Assembly: GCA_963743785.1 (NCBI GenBank)
Contig: CAVURD010000035.1
Coordinates: 1 to 64,000, forward strand
Direction of reading: 5' to 3'
DNA: 64,000 nucleotides
From: Bog-473 sp963743785
GTDB taxonomy: Bacteria > Actinomycetota > Acidimicrobiia > Acidimicrobiales > RAAP-2
Part shown: positions 55,024 to 63,777 of the stretch, in pieces
Layout of the letters: each line of letters opens with the position of its first letter
Numbering within the stretch: the first letter of the stretch is position 1
Translations under genes and position numbers: made by a program
The notes under the pieces: model-generated
What the model saw: the letters and a program-made list of their open reading frames with translations, nothing else
Told to the model about the DNA's origin: nothing
Databases searched by the model: none

Positions 55024-55812
55024 TCAAACTTCACTCGCGCCGTCACCCGCACGTTCACCCGTGCCGTCACCCGCACCTCCGTCCGCACCGGCCGTCTTCG
55101 CGGCCGCGGCCGCCAGCGCATCGAGGTCGACCGGCCACCCGAAGATGGCCCAGGTGGCACCGGCACGCGCCACCGCCGCCACGATGCCGTCGAGTTCTTC
55201 GTTGGACGAAGGCGGCGGGCCGGCCCAGGTGATTTCCACCGCCTCGGGGCCGTGGGCCCGGGCCACCACCAACGCCGGATCGGCATCCCACAGATTGAGG
55301 GCCACGCCGGCGGCGAGCGCTTCGGCCGTGCGGGCCGCCGGGCCGCCGGCAATCCACACGGTCAAGCCCTGCCCCCGCAACGCCCGGGCCACCTCCACCA
55401 TCTCCTCCCGGCGTTCGGACGCCGAGGCAAAGGGGATGCCGTACGCCCGGTTCTCGGCCTCGCTCAGGCGATCACCGGTGCCCAGGGCGGCCACGATGCG
55501 GCCGGGGGCCAGGTTGGCCAGCGCGGTGAACTGCGCCAGCAACACCTCGTTGGGGACCAGCCCCACCCGGGCCACCAGCGTCCCGAAGAACGGTCCGCCG
55601 CCGGGGGTGGCCGGGGCCGGCACGTCCGGCCACCAGCGCGCCGAGAACGGGGAACGGAGCCAGGGCCGGTCGGTCGGGTTGGGCCATGGGCCAGATGTGG
55701 TCGTAACAGAAGACCCCGTCGACACCGGCGGCAAACGCCGCGCCGCCGCATCGAGGGCGTCGTCCGGGCTCTCCCGGAAGGTCGGGAGCACCACGCCGGT
55801 GCGGATCACCAC
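55024..55812 (-). CDS. LLM-class (luciferase-like) oxidoreductase (two compensating frameshifts)
   Basis: About 262 residues, short for the class. Start IRTGVVLPTFRESPDD; the segment AFAAGVDGVFCYDHIWPMAQ lies in another frame between shifts near 55740 and 55660; the rest (GTLVARVGLVPNEVLLAQ, PGRIVAALGTGDRLSEAENRA) is in the first frame. Typical of F420- or FMN-dependent alkanal/THMPT-reductase-like TIM barrels. GTG at 55812 overlaps the ROK gene. The C-terminal tail is a GDG/GAGDGT-type repeat-rich coil. Confidence 0.8.
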   Translation of the reverse strand: MVIRTGVVLPTFRESPDDALDAAARRLPPVSTGSSVTTTSGPWPNPTDRPWLRSPFSARWWPDVPAPATPGGGPFFGTLVARVGLVPNEVLLAQFTALANLAPGRIVAALGTGDRLSEAENRAYGIPFASASERREEMVEVARALRGQGLTVWIAGGPAARTAEALAAGVALNLWDADPALVVARAHGPEAVEITWAGPPPSSNEELDGIVAAVARAGATWAIFGWPVDLDALAAAAAKTAGADGGAGDGTGERAGDGASEV

Positions 55813-56840
55813 AAACCTCCCCGGCGGGCCGCCAGCGCGGCACCCACGGCGCCGGCCCGCTCGCCGAAGGCGGCGGGCACGATGACCGCCGGTTCACGGG
55901 CGGACCCGCCCTCGACCAGTGCCGCGAAGGCCGCCCGCGTGGACTCGAACCAGAGCTCGCCCGCGGCGACCAGCCCACCCCCGAGCACGATGCACGCGGG
56001 ATCGAGCACGCAGGTCAGGTTGGCCAACCCGAAGCCGACCCACCACCCCAATTGCTCCACCACCTGCCGGGCATCGGCGTCGCCGGCCAAGGCGGCCGCG
56101 GTGACATCCTCGCCCCGTACGCTCTCGGGATCCCCACCGGCCAACGTCACCACGGCGGGCAGCCGCCCGGCCATGGCGGCCTCTCGGGCCAGCAGGCCCA
56201 GGCCCCCTCCAGAGGCGTAGCGCTCCCAACAGCCGCGCCGGCCGCACGGGCACGGCGGACCGGCCGGGTCGACCACCATGTGGCCGATCTCCCCGGCGTA
56301 GCCGTGGCCGCCCACGCGCAGTCGCCCGTCCACAATCAACGCGCCACCGATACCCGTGCCCAGCGTCACGGTGAGCACGTCGTCAAATCCCTTCGCCGCG
56401 CCCAACCGAAGCTCGGCCAGGGCGGCGAGATTGGCGTCGTTCTCAATGAGGATTCGGCGCTGCGGCAAGGGCTCGGACAACAGGACGTGCCAGTCCACGC
56501 CCTGCCCCTGGGGAAGATTGGGCGAGAAGCGCAGGCGGCCGGCCCGGTCCAACATGCCGGGTACGCCGACGCCGATGGCCGGTGCCTCCGAAGCGCTCGA
56601 CGATCCCACATCCATGGCGGCGTCGAGGCGGGCCACCACCTCGGCCACCGCTTCGGCCACGGCGACCGCAACACCTCGACCGACCACATCACCCTGGCTC
56701 AAGCCGATCGGCGTGGCCACCCGGGCTTCGACCAACACACGTTCCGAAGGGCCCAGGGCCACACCGAGCACTTTGGTCCCCCCGATGTCGATGCCGAAGG
56801 CCACGTCGGCACCCGCCGACGGTCCGGCGCCGGACGTCAC
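55806..56840 (-). CDS. ROK family sugar kinase
   Basis: 344 residues. GIDIGGTKVLGVALG (phosphate 1), ENDANLAALAEL, TLGTGIGGALIVDG, GEIGHMVV and the zinc motif CPCGRRGCWERYAS identify a ROK glucokinase-type enzyme. No DNA-binding domain, so not a repressor. GTG start overlaps the SRPBCC stop (GTGA). Lies in the operon with a PimB'-like transferase, as also known from other actinobacteria. Confidence 0.9.
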   Translation of the reverse strand: MTSGAGPSAGADVAFGIDIGGTKVLGVALGPSERVLVEARVATPIGLSQGDVVGRGVAVAVAEAVAEVVARLDAAMDVGSSSASEAPAIGVGVPGMLDRAGRLRFSPNLPQGQGVDWHVLLSEPLPQRRILIENDANLAALAELRLGAAKGFDDVLTVTLGTGIGGALIVDGRLRVGGHGYAGEIGHMVVDPAGPPCPCGRRGCWERYASGGGLGLLAREAAMAGRLPAVVTLAGGDPESVRGEDVTAAALAGDADARQVVEQLGWWVGFGLANLTCVLDPACIVLGGGLVAAGELWFESTRAAFAALVEGGSAREPAVIVPAAFGERAGAVGAALAARRGGLW

Positions 56841-57283
56841 GACGAGGACTCGACCCGCGCCTTCAGCTCTCGCAGGGCTGTCGACATGATACGGCTCTGC
56901 GCCCGCATCTTGATGAAACCCGGGATGGGCACGCGCAGTTCGACCTCGAGGTGGTATGTCACGTCGGTGCCGGTGCCGCCCTCGCCTGGATCGAAGACGT
57001 AGCTCCCGTCCAGCTTCGACGTGATGTCACCCTTGGTCAGCTTCCACGAGAGGATGCGGGGTGCTTCGGAATAGTCGTAGACCAGGGTGTAGCTCGTGCT
57101 GCGGCCGAAGGCGGCGGCCCGCCAGGTGACGACGAGCGGGCGTCCCTCGCCGTCGCGCTCTTCAACGACGATCTCCTTGATATCGGCGGCCCAATCGACA
57201 TAGTGCTCGATATCCGCCACGACGGCATAGCACCGCTCGGGCGAGGCCGACACCGACATGTGTTCTGTGGCCTGGTCCGCCAC
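56837..57283 (-). CDS. SRPBCC / polyketide cyclase-like lipid-binding protein
   Basis: 148 residues. MSVSASPERCYAVVADIEHYVDWAADIKE and IPGFIKMRAQSRIMSTALRELKARVE frame a START-like hydrophobic cavity fold. GTG at 57283 (ADQATEHMSV...) with AGGAAAGG upstream. In mycobacteria an SRPBCC protein of this type lies near pimB'; the same neighbourhood occurs here, which supports a lipid-binding role for envelope glycolipid synthesis. Confidence 0.85.
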   Translation of the reverse strand: MADQATEHMSVSASPERCYAVVADIEHYVDWAADIKEIVVEERDGEGRPLVVTWRAAAFGRSTSYTLVYDYSEAPRILSWKLTKGDITSKLDGSYVFDPGEGGTGTDVTYHLEVELRVPIPGFIKMRAQSRIMSTALRELKARVESSS

Positions 57284-57335
57284 GGCTCTGTGCGTCCTTT
57301 CCTCTCGCCTGTCCGCCGGAGCGGTCAGGAGGCAG

Positions 57336-58481
57336 TCAGCCTGCCACTTCCTCCAAGGTGTCGGCCAGCCTAGAAGCGAGAGCGTCGTAGTCGAAGGATG
57401 CCACCACGCGGGCCCGGCCCGCCGCCCCCATGCGCTTGGCCAGGGCCGGATCGGACAGCAGCTCCCGCAGAGCCTGGGCCACGCAACCGGGGTCATCGGG
57501 TCGGGCCACCACCAGCCCGGTCTCCCCGTGGATCACGGCCTCGGCCGCACCCCCGCTCTCCCCGGCCACCTGTGGCACGCCGGCGGCGGCCGCCTCGAGG
57601 AAGACGATGCCGAACCCCTCCTGCTCCAAGCCCAGCCAGCGGTTGCGGCAGGCCATGACGAAGAGGTCGGCGGACCCGAGCAGCACGGCCCGGTCCTGAT
57701 CGCTCAACCGGCCCAACATGGAGACCGAGGCCAAGCTGGCGCCGGCTTGGCGCCGGAGCCGGGGCAGTTCGCGGCCCTCTCCGCCGATGGCCACCACCAG
57801 GTCGGGATAGGAGGGAACCAGTCGATCGGCCGCCTCGATCAGTACGTCCATCCCCTTGCGCGGGACGAGGCGGCTCAAGCTGACCACCAATGGTCCCGAA
57901 GAGGACAGGCCGAAACGGACCCGGGCCGCCTGCCGGACCGATTCGAACATGGGCTTGATGCGGTCGGCGTCGACCCCGGGCGGGATCTCGACCACCGGCG
58001 CCGCCAACTCCCCGGAAGCCCGCCTGGCCTCCGCCGCCGGATAGCGCCCGGCGGAAATGACCACCGACGCGCCCCGGAGCACGTGTGCCAGCGCGACCCG
58101 GGCACCCGGCACCCGGCCGGGCACCGTGACTTCGGCCCCGTGCAGGATCACCCCGTAGGGCGTGCCGAGGCGAGGCCCGAGGAGACCGAGAGGAAGTGCC
58201 GGGTCGAGCAGGACCAGGTCGATGCCGTGTTCGGCCACGCAGCGGCGGACCTGGCGCAAGGTCTTCGGCGTGGGGAAGTAGAGGATGGGCTCATCGACCC
58301 GCTCGATGCGGACCCCGACCGCCGCTTGCGCCGCATCGAACTCGGGCGCTCCGGGGTCAGACGACGCGGTGAGCACCACGAACGACGCAGGATCGAGGCG
58401 GCGCCACAGTTCCCACAGATAGTTCTGGATCCCCCCGACCTTGGGCGGGAAGTCGTTCGTCACCAGCAGGTGGCGCTTCAC
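57336..58481 (-). CDS. GT4 glycosyltransferase, PimB'-like mannosyltransferase
   Basis: 381 residues, GT-B fold. TNDFPPKVGGIQNYLWELWRRL, the ILHGAEVTVPGRVPG loop, VVSLSRLVPRKGMDVLIEA and EGFGIVFLEAAAAGVPQVAGESGG (nucleotide-sugar EX7E-type motif) match the PimB' family that adds a second mannose to phosphatidylinositol monomannoside from GDP-mannose. Neighbours (SRPBCC, ROK) support this over a generic transferase. ATG at 58481. Confidence 0.82.
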   Translation of the reverse strand: MKRHLLVTNDFPPKVGGIQNYLWELWRRLDPASFVVLTASSDPGAPEFDAAQAAVGVRIERVDEPILYFPTPKTLRQVRRCVAEHGIDLVLLDPALPLGLLGPRLGTPYGVILHGAEVTVPGRVPGARVALAHVLRGASVVISAGRYPAAEARRASGELAAPVVEIPPGVDADRIKPMFESVRQAARVRFGLSSSGPLVVSLSRLVPRKGMDVLIEAADRLVPSYPDLVVAIGGEGRELPRLRRQAGASLASVSMLGRLSDQDRAVLLGSADLFVMACRNRWLGLEQEGFGIVFLEAAAAGVPQVAGESGGAAEAVIHGETGLVVARPDDPGCVAQALRELLSDPALAKRMGAAGRARVVASFDYDALASRLADTLEEVAG

Positions 58482-58529
58482 GCCGACCCGCTCGCGCTCG
58501 GACTGCGGACGGCCCGTCCCGCTCGGCTG

Positions 58530-58739
58530 CTACCCCGCTCGGCTGCTGAAGCGTAAGGACGGCACCAGACCGGCCCGCTCGAGCATGCGCATCGCCCGTG
58601 CCTCGTCCGCGTCGATGACCACGGCGTCATCTGGTTCGCGCTCGAGCAGGAAGCTGACCACGCAGTCGTCGCAAGCGTCCGTCCCCTGAAGCTCGCAGCA
58701 GTCACAGTCGATGGTGACCGTCGGATTCGATTCGGACAT
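58530..58739 (-). CDS. small Cys-rich protein
   Basis: 69 residues. Cys cluster IDCDCCELQGTDACDDCVVSF (five Cys), suitable for a metal or Fe-S site, then a helical ADEARAMRMLERAG tail. Small conserved actinobacterial proteins of this type often precede envelope genes; function unknown. ATG at 58739, GAGGGTTACCACC before it. Confidence 0.75.
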   Translation of the reverse strand: MSESNPTVTIDCDCCELQGTDACDDCVVSFLLEREPDDAVVIDADEARAMRMLERAGLVPSLRFSSRAG

Positions 58740-58839
58740 GGTGGTAACCCTCCGTGATTGGGCCTCGCTGGCGCATGTTCTCTCTGTCTGGCGTCAGCTT
58801 CCTCCGAGGGTGTGACACCCAGCGGATCCGGTGCGGTAA

Positions 58840-59420
58840 TCACGGCGTATCGGGTCCGGCCAGGGCAGAAAGGACGCTCGCCGCGGTCTCGCTCACCCCC
58901 CAGGCCACGCCCTCGGTCCGGACCTCCCGACCGAGGGTCAGGGCATAGAAGGGCGGCCCGCCCACCCCGTAGTCGAGGTAGGCCTGCGAGCTCATCACCA
59001 CCTCGGGCTGCCCCGTGACCCGACTCGTCTCCCGACCCGTGACCCGACTCGCCTCCCGACCCGTGGGCCCCCGGATCCGAGGGCGAAGCCAGCCCCGACG
59101 CAGCCGCCGCCAACCGGGCCACCATCGCCGCGTCCTCGTGCTCGGGTCCCCGGGTCACCACGACCACCCTCACCCGCGCGCCCGAGTGCGTGGCGCAGCT
59201 CGTCCACGCCCTCCCACAGGTCTCGGCAACCCTGGCAGCTCGATGAGAGAAAGAGGAGGAACACCGGTTCACCCGAATCCACGATCCCAATGGACCGTCG
59301 AGCGCCAGCCGGGTCCACGCCCTCGATATCGCACCCGGTGGTCGCCGGGTGATCCCGGTAGGTCGGGATGGGACGCAGCCGGCCCAACAGCTCAAGGGGC
59401 GCCGGCACGTGGTCGGTCAC
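58840..59420 (-). CDS. redoxin / TlpA-like thioredoxin-fold protein (two frameshifts)
   Basis: About 190 residues. GTG at 59420, LELLGRLRPIPTYRDHPATT, then PVFLLFLSSSCQGCRDLWEGV with a CxxC; shift near 59180 to ARVRVVVVTRGPEHEDAAMV; shift near 59070 to the end PEVVMSSQAYLDYGVGGPPF...SALAGPDTP. No signal peptide. Resembles MauD/TlpA-like domains. A 24-bp in-frame repeat lies within it. Overlaps the zinc-ribbon gene. Confidence 0.65.
59015..59062. repeat. 24-bp tandem repeat inside the redoxin gene
   Basis: Two copies (59015-59038, 59039-59062) differing at one base; equals an 8-residue repeat (SRVTGREA/T) in the coding frame. A partial extension precedes it. Its position just before the last frameshift may reflect slippage. 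Confidence 0.7.
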
Positions 59421-59701
59421 GTCACCCGTGAGGCGGCGCCCGGCTCCCGATGCTCCTGTTCACCCGCTCCGTCGACGTCGCCCCCGCCGATTTCACTCTC
59501 GGCCAGCTCGACCACGCTGTGGCCGTGGCCACACCAGCGACAGGACACGGCATCGACGTGATGGGAGAGCACCGTCTCCTCCTCGACCCGCAGCTCGCCG
59601 CCCACGGTGTAGTGGTGGAACGCGGTGGTCCGCCGGGTGGTGGTGACGTCGAAGCGGGTCAGGTTCCCGCAGCCGTCGCAGCGGTATCGAGGCGCACCCA
59701 T
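59417..59701 (-). CDS. zinc-ribbon protein
   Basis: 94 residues from ATG at 59701 (or 112 from a TTG at 59755 overlapping the PH gene stop). YRCDGCGNLTRF and VSCRWCGHGHSV give two CxxC pairs for one zinc. The hydrophilic middle has conserved His (FHHYT, HHVDA). Part of the PH / zinc ribbon / redoxin series; function unknown. Confidence 0.75.
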   Translation of the reverse strand: MGAPRYRCDGCGNLTRFDVTTTRRTTAFHHYTVGGELRVEEETVLSHHVDAVSCRWCGHGHSVVELAESEIGGGDVDGAGEQEHREPGAASRVT

Positions 59702-59751
59702 GGGCACCACGGTAGTCGGCGCATCCGGGGCACCCCGAAGGCCCACCAGGC

Positions 59752-60531
59752 TCAAATCCGATCCAGCAGCTCCGCCTTCTTGGTGGCGAATTCCTCCTCG
59801 GAGAGGATCCCGCGCTGGCGCAGATCATCGAGCTCGATCAGACGGTCACGGATCTGATCCTGGGTGGCTCCGCCGGTCACCCCACCGGTCCCGGCGGGAG
59901 CCGCCCCCTGGGTAGCCGCCGGCTCCGACCCCGGCACGAACATGCCGTGCGGGGGGGTCTCGTCGGTCTGATACGAGCCGGGTCGACGGCCCTCCGAGGC
60001 GATGTCCGCCGGCCGCGGGTGGGCGGTGTAGAGGTCGGTGCGATGACGATCGACCAACTCGTCGATCTGCGTGTTGACCACTCGCTGGAACACCAGCGGT
60101 TTGGCCACATCCTCAATAACCAAGGAGTCTTCATCACCCTGGACGTCGAGGATGAGACGGCCCACGCCGAGCGCCCGCTCCCACAGTCGTTGGGACGTGT
60201 TGACCTCGGTGACCCGTTGCAGTCGCAGCTGGAGCGTGTTTCGTTCGAAGACGCCGCGCCGCACGATGATCCGGGTGGTGGTCAGCGCAATGATGTAGTT
60301 GCGCCACCGGAACATCCGACCGAGGAACCACAGGACGGGAACGGCGGCGATGGCCAACAACGGGTAGGTGACGAGCGCGGTGGCGTGCTTGCCGAGGGCG
60401 ACGAGGGCGACACTGATGCCCACCACCACCAGGGTGGCAATGATGAGCGGCCCGACGAAGAAGACCCAGTGTGGGCGCATCTCGACCACGATGTCCTCGT
60501 CTTCACCGAGCAACTTGCGGGGCAGCGGCAT
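59752..60531 (-). CDS. bacterial PH (bPH2) domain membrane protein with SHOCT tail
   Basis: 259 residues. Two N-terminal helices (about 22-46 and 52-70), then a PH-like domain (IALTTTRIIVRRGVFERNTLQLRLQ, GRLILDVQGDEDSLVIEDV), a Pro/Gly/Ala linker, and a C-terminal SHOCT helix pair (LIELDDLRQRGILSEEEFATKKAELL). Common in actinobacterial envelope operons; probably a scaffold or lipid-binding regulator. First gene of the minus operon; ATG at 60531, divergent from the rhodanese gene. Confidence 0.87.
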   Translation of the reverse strand: MPLPRKLLGEDEDIVVEMRPHWVFFVGPLIIATLVVVGISVALVALGKHATALVTYPLLAIAAVPVLWFLGRMFRWRNYIIALTTTRIIVRRGVFERNTLQLRLQRVTEVNTSQRLWERALGVGRLILDVQGDEDSLVIEDVAKPLVFQRVVNTQIDELVDRHRTDLYTAHPRPADIASEGRRPGSYQTDETPPHGMFVPGSEPAATQGAAPAGTGGVTGGATQDQIRDRLIELDDLRQRGILSEEEFATKKAELLDRI

Positions 60532-60599
60532 CAGGGCACAGCGTACTGGCGCCTCCTCCAGGGGCCGGGGAGCCGACCCGGAGGCCTACCCTGGACGCC

Positions 60600-60908
60600 A
60601 TGGCCTACACCGAAGTCGAACCCGACGAGATCCGGGCCCGATTGGCCCGGGGCGAAGAGGTGTTCCTGCTCGACGTCCGAGAGCCCGCCGAAGTGGCCGA
60701 ATGGGCCTATCCCATTGGCGTCAACATCCCGCTCGGACAGCTGGGCGACCGCTTGGGTGAGCTCCCCGAAGACGTCACCATCGTCGTCGCCTGCCACGTC
60801 GGTGGCCGGTCCGCCGTGGCCGCCGAGGCGCTCAGCCAGGCCGGCTGGACCACGGAGAACCTGGCCGGCGGCGCCCTGGCGTGGGCGGCAACCGAGCCTG
60901 AAGGCTGA
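60600..60908 (+). CDS. rhodanese-like domain protein
   Basis: 102 residues. DVREPAEVAEW and the active-site loop VVACHVGGRSAVAAEAL with the persulfide Cys. The six-residue loop fits a sulfurtransferase. Cytoplasmic; ATG at 60600. Sulfur donor role for an unknown acceptor. Confidence 0.88.
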   Translation: MAYTEVEPDEIRARLARGEEVFLLDVREPAEVAEWAYPIGVNIPLGQLGDRLGELPEDVTIVVACHVGGRSAVAAEALSQAGWTTENLAGGALAWAATEPEG

Positions 60909-61092
60909 CATCACCCCGTTCCCCACCCCCGTTCCGCACAAAGTCACCCCTGTTACCCACAGACTTTCCCCACGTAAAGCGATCGAGGGGTGGACGAACC
61001 GTGACAGTTGCGGCCGGGCCACAGCCGCAGGTAGCGGGCGACAACCTCAAGTAGAGGGTGCACGAAGGGGCCGGCTCACGCCCTGGCGGGGC

Positions 61093-62278
61093 CTACCCGG
61101 CCCCAAGGGCGTCCCGCGCCGATACGCCCTGCCGCACCAGGGGGAGGAGCTCCTTCCCGAAGTCGATGACGTCGGCCAAGGGATCGAAGCCCTTCAGCAA
61201 CAAGGTGGTGACGCCCAGGTCGTAGTAGCGCAGCATGGCCTCGGCCACCTGGTCGGGTGTGCCGACCAACGCCGTCGAGTTGCCGGCCGCGCCGGTGAGG
61301 TTGGCCACCTTCATCCAGAGCCGCTCGTCGTAGACGTCCCGGTCGGACGACAGGGCGATCAATCGCTTCCGTCCGACCGAGGTCGTACCACCGGTGTCGC
61401 GATCGACCGAGAACGTGGCGTTGCGGGCGCCCCCGAGGCCTTCGATAGGTGTCCTGGCGGCCGGTCATGCGCTCCTTGGCCAGCGCGATGCGTTCGGCGG
61501 TCTTCTCGGCGATCCACTCGGCCTTGTCCCAGGCTTCTGCTTCGGTGTCGGCGATGATCGGCCGCAGCGAGAGGCTGTAGCGGAGTGTTCGGCCGACCGC
61601 GGTCGCCGCTTCGCCGATGGTGGCCATGCGCGCCGCCACGGCCTCGCGGGGCTCACCCCAGAAGGCATAGACATCGGCATTGGCGGCACCGACGGCAATG
61701 GCGGGAGGCGAAGCGCCGGCGAAGTACAGAGGGATGCCGCCCGGCGTGACGGGCTTGACCGAGCTGAAGGCCGCTTCGTAGTGGAAGAACTCACCATCGA
61801 AGTCGAAGGGAGCGTCTTCGGTGAATGCCCGCCGCACCAGCGCCATGGTCTCGCCGGTACGGCGATAGCGGGCGTCGTGCGGGACGAAGTCACCTTCGCG
61901 CCGTTGGTCCGCTTCATCCCCACCGGTGATGAAATGGATGGCGACCCGTCCGCCACCGCTCAAGTGATCGAGGGTGGCCGCCGTCCGGGCCAGCAGGACG
62001 GGCTGCACGAATCCGGGCCGGTGCGCCACCAGCACGCCCAATCGGCTGGTGCTCGCCAAGACCGAGGCGGCCACCATCCAGGCTTCCGGGGCCACCGCTC
62101 CGTAGCCGACGAGCACGCGATCAAAGTCGGCCTCGTCGTGCGCCCGCGAGATGTCGGCCAGATAGCCCGAGTCGATGACCGGGCCGTCCATCCAATCCAC
62201 CACCGGGCCGTCGGTGAGCGGCCCCTTGATTTCCGAGGCATCCCTCGTGCCCACCATTCCGATCATCTCGACTGGCAC
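61093..62278 (-). CDS. LLM-class flavin monooxygenase, alkanesulfonate monooxygenase-like (one frameshift)
   Basis: About 395 residues. DFDRVLVGYGAVAPEAWMVAA, HRPGFVQPVLLARTAATLDHLS, GGRVAIHFITGGDEADQRREGD and YFHYEAAFSSVKP follow the SsuD pattern (FMNH2-dependent desulfonation). A shift near 61440 leads to KRLIALSSDRDVYDERLWMK...GTPDQVAEAM to 61093. GTG at 62278 has GGAGGG upstream; GTG at 62296 is possible. No ssuE or transporter gene is adjacent. Confidence 0.82.
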
Positions 62279-62397
62279 GCGACGCCAACCCTCCACAATT
62301 TTTGCCGGCCCGACGTGGGCGTTTCTGCTCGGCGCGCCCGCTCGAGGCGCCGGCTGTTCTCCGGGTGAAGACCCAGTTCGACGCTACTATCTGACCG

Positions 62398-63684
62398 GTG
62401 GCCAGAGGAACCGAGGCTTCCACCTCCCAGCGCACGCTTCCGCTCGTCGCGGTGGGCTACGGGCCGCGGTGCGTGCCCGTCATGCAGTTGGCCGAAGCGG
62501 CCGCCGGCGTGTGCGATCTGCTGTGGATGATCGACGGCGCGCAGCCCGGCATGCCGGAAATGGCGGAGCTCCTGCAGCGGTTCGGACCGGTCGTCGACCT
62601 CAGCGGCCTCGGGGTGGCGCAGATGGCCACGTTGCTGTCGGCCCACGAGCCCGACGCCTTGGTGACGTACCTCGACACCGGCATGGTGGCCTACGCCGAA
62701 CTGGCCGAGGCGCTGGGCTTGCCCTTCCACTCACCCGCCACGGCGGCGGCGCTGACCGACAAGTCCCGGCAACGCCAGGTCCTGGCCGCGGCCGGACTGG
62801 ACATGCCGCCCTGCCACGTCGTCCGGCCCGACCAACGAGAGGGTGACCTGGCCCACGCCGAGTCCGAAGTGGGATGGCCGGCGATCCTCAAGCCCCGGTC
62901 GGCCCAGGGCAGCCGCTACACCTTCTTGGCCCGCGACCGGGCCGAGTTGGATCGACTGCTCACCGCCCTGGGCCCCGACCGCCCCGACATGGTGTTGGAG
63001 GGCTACCTGGCCGACGTGCCGGCCCGCGCCGCCGCGAGCTACGCGGCGTACGTGTCGGTCGAGAGCGTGGTGGCCTCGGGGGTGATCAGCCACCTGGCCC
63101 TCACCGGTCGCTTCCCGCTCGCCGAGAACTTCCGCGAGACCGGGTTCTTCATCCCCGCCGCGCTCGAGGAGGGTGAGCAGGAGTCGGTGCTGGCCCTGGC
63201 CACCGCCGCCATCGAGGCTCTCGACATCAGGATCGGTTGCCTGCACACGGAGATCAAATTCACACCGGGCGGTCCCCGCATCATCGAGGTCAACGGTCGC
63301 GTCGGCGGAGGGGTGCCCGAGATGCTCGAGCGTGCCGCCGGGATTCCGCTCCTCGAATACACGTTACGGATCGGACTGGGTGAAGAGATCCGGGTGAGCG
63401 GGCCTGTCGCCACCGAGCGCATCGGGTACCGCTTCTTCCTGCAACCGCCCGCCGTCTCGGCCACGGTCGCGGCGATCGACGGCATCGACAAGGTCAGCGA
63501 CTTTCCCGGTGTGGACACCATCAGCGTGCATCAAGGGCCCGGGGCCGACCTGGACTGGCGAGACGGGACGCGCAATCACATCATGGCCGTGGTCGGATCG
63601 GCGGCGGACTATGCCGAACTGGCGGCAGTCAACCGGCTCCTGCTGCAGGAGGTCACCGTCACCTACGCCGATGTGAAGAGCTAA
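62398..63684 (+). CDS. ATP-grasp domain carboxylate-amine/thiol ligase-like protein
   Basis: 428 residues. N-terminal VAVGYGPRCVPVMQLAEAA, then an ATP-grasp core: AILKPRSAQGSRYTFLA (nucleotide Lys), VLEGYLADVP, and EIKFTPGGPRIIEVNGRVGG with the Mg-binding Glu and Asn. It should activate a carboxylate as acyl phosphate and join it to an amine. GTG at 62398, divergent from the LLM gene. The next gene is MetA-like, which may point to an amino-acid-related product. Confidence 0.85.
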   Translation: MARGTEASTSQRTLPLVAVGYGPRCVPVMQLAEAAAGVCDLLWMIDGAQPGMPEMAELLQRFGPVVDLSGLGVAQMATLLSAHEPDALVTYLDTGMVAYAELAEALGLPFHSPATAAALTDKSRQRQVLAAAGLDMPPCHVVRPDQREGDLAHAESEVGWPAILKPRSAQGSRYTFLARDRAELDRLLTALGPDRPDMVLEGYLADVPARAAASYAAYVSVESVVASGVISHLALTGRFPLAENFRETGFFIPAALEEGEQESVLALATAAIEALDIRIGCLHTEIKFTPGGPRIIEVNGRVGGGVPEMLERAAGIPLLEYTLRIGLGEEIRVSGPVATERIGYRFFLQPPAVSATVAAIDGIDKVSDFPGVDTISVHQGPGADLDWRDGTRNHIMAVVGSAADYAELAAVNRLLLQEVTVTYADVKS

Positions 63685-63777
63685 CGATGCTGCGGTTGGT
63701 TCGGCCTGCGGGGGCCGAGCCGGGAGGCTGGGCTCGGCGCGGGAGAAGGAGTCGGGCAGAGACGTGGGCGGAGAAGC

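Noticed and set aside
60954..60962. TTACCCACA, a DnaA-box-like site
   Set aside because: Isolated variant; chance occurrence is likely.
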